A stretch of 64,000 nt of DNA, taken from positions 40,001 to 104,000 of the forward strand of contig MCFG01000113.1 of the NCBI GenBank assembly GCA_002104895.1, written 5' to 3'. Positions within the stretch are counted from its first letter, which is position 1. The number at the start of each line of letters is the position of its first letter. The notes under the pieces were generated by a model. It did not search any database and was not told the origin of the DNA. It saw nothing but the letters and a program-made list of their open reading frames with translations. Position numbers and translations under genes: made by a program. Below are positions 63,492-64,000 of this stretch, piece by piece. The stretch is from Anaeromyces robustus (Eukaryota; Neocallimastigomycota; Neocallimastigomycetes; Neocallimastigales; Neocallimastigaceae).

Positions 63492-64000
63492 ATATTAATG
63501 ATTAATAATAATTACTGTTAATTTCTTGCTTATACTTTCTTAATATCAAATATTTCAATAATTATTATTGACTATTTAATAAGTAACATAACTCTATAAA
63601 CATAATTCTGAATTATGTTGTATTGGTGTCAACGTTTTAATATTTATGGCTTATAAAATATAAAGGTTGATTCTTTTTTTTTTTTTCAAATATTACTGAA
63701 TAATCTCAAATAAACTAAATGAATAAAAAAAAATAATAATAAATAATATTTACTAATAATTACTAATATACTTTACGTTTGATTTATCCCATTTAAAACA
63801 AATATATAAGAATATATAAATAAATAAAAAGTATCTATCTATATCCATATATATTAATTACTAATTTATAATTCTTTGCAGTAAAAATTCTAATGTGATG
63901 ATTTCATATATATATTGATTATTTTCTTTTCAGTCACTTCAACTATTTATATGAATTATACGTTATGTATAATGTATTTTTTATGGTACTTAAATATTTT

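Larger units (their letters stand above)
59586..64000. other. AT-rich intergenic desert, no gene seen
   Basis: Includes the presumed promoter of the kinase gene just right of 59586. The rest is A/T sequence and microsatellites. The Phe/Tyr/Ile frames at 63090-63361 arise from the AAAAT repeat. A small complex stretch at 63350-63430 (TTCCCTCGAAGAAATC) has no frame. Confidence 0.75.

Overview
The window looks like nuclear DNA of an anaerobic gut fungus (Neocallimastigomycota). It is extremely AT-rich, with long A/T-only intergenic deserts full of AAT, TTTA and poly-A tracts. Coding DNA is only slightly richer in GC, Asn-, Lys- and Ile-rich, and rich in homopeptides. A fungal bZIP factor and a bacterial-type GH43 glycosidase without introns fit this group. 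Taxonomy is inferred from style and gene content; no rRNA or tRNA gene was found. Dictyostelid-like AT-rich protists are the main alternative.

Layout: 1-9 kb is an AT desert. 9.2-11.67 kb is a complex-sequence island: a diverged copy of a sequence that also occurs at 44.8-45.23 kb, split by a degenerate hairpin satellite of about 2.1 kb. 13.8-14.6 kb holds a long AAT tract and a small orphan reading frame. 17.2-19.4 kb is a two-exon bZIP transcription factor (+). 20.9-23.0 kb is a six-exon isopentenyl-diphosphate isomerase (+), followed by a fresh duplicate of its own 3' end; an older copy of its last two exons lies at 49.4 kb. 24.2-40.0 kb (-) is one giant intronless RNF213/mysterin-like gene of about 5,290 codons with AAA+ modules and a diverged RZ finger. 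It is interrupted by about nine small lesions, six of them in homopolymers. 41.3-45.8 kb is a gene graveyard: two decayed genes, an unclassified 246-codon frame with a 26-bp-arm hairpin, and a palindrome with a long TTTA tail. 46.8-47.9 kb is the GH43 glycosidase (-). 50.7-53.5 kb is a seven-exon LRR single-pass membrane protein (+) in which each repeat has its own exon. 55.4-59.6 kb is a four-exon TKL-like kinase with a long coiled-coil tail containing four 50-residue repeats (-). 59.6-64 kb is a second AT desert.

The genes do not form one pathway. Their likely roles are transcription (bZIP), isoprenoid synthesis (IDI), ubiquitin/AAA+ biology (RNF213-like), plant-sugar breakdown (GH43) and surface sensing or signalling (LRR protein, kinase). 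The most unusual signals are the giant RNF213 homologue, the satellite whose apparent ancestral unit can be read elsewhere in the same window, the serial duplication of the IDI 3' end, and the one-exon-per-LRR architecture.
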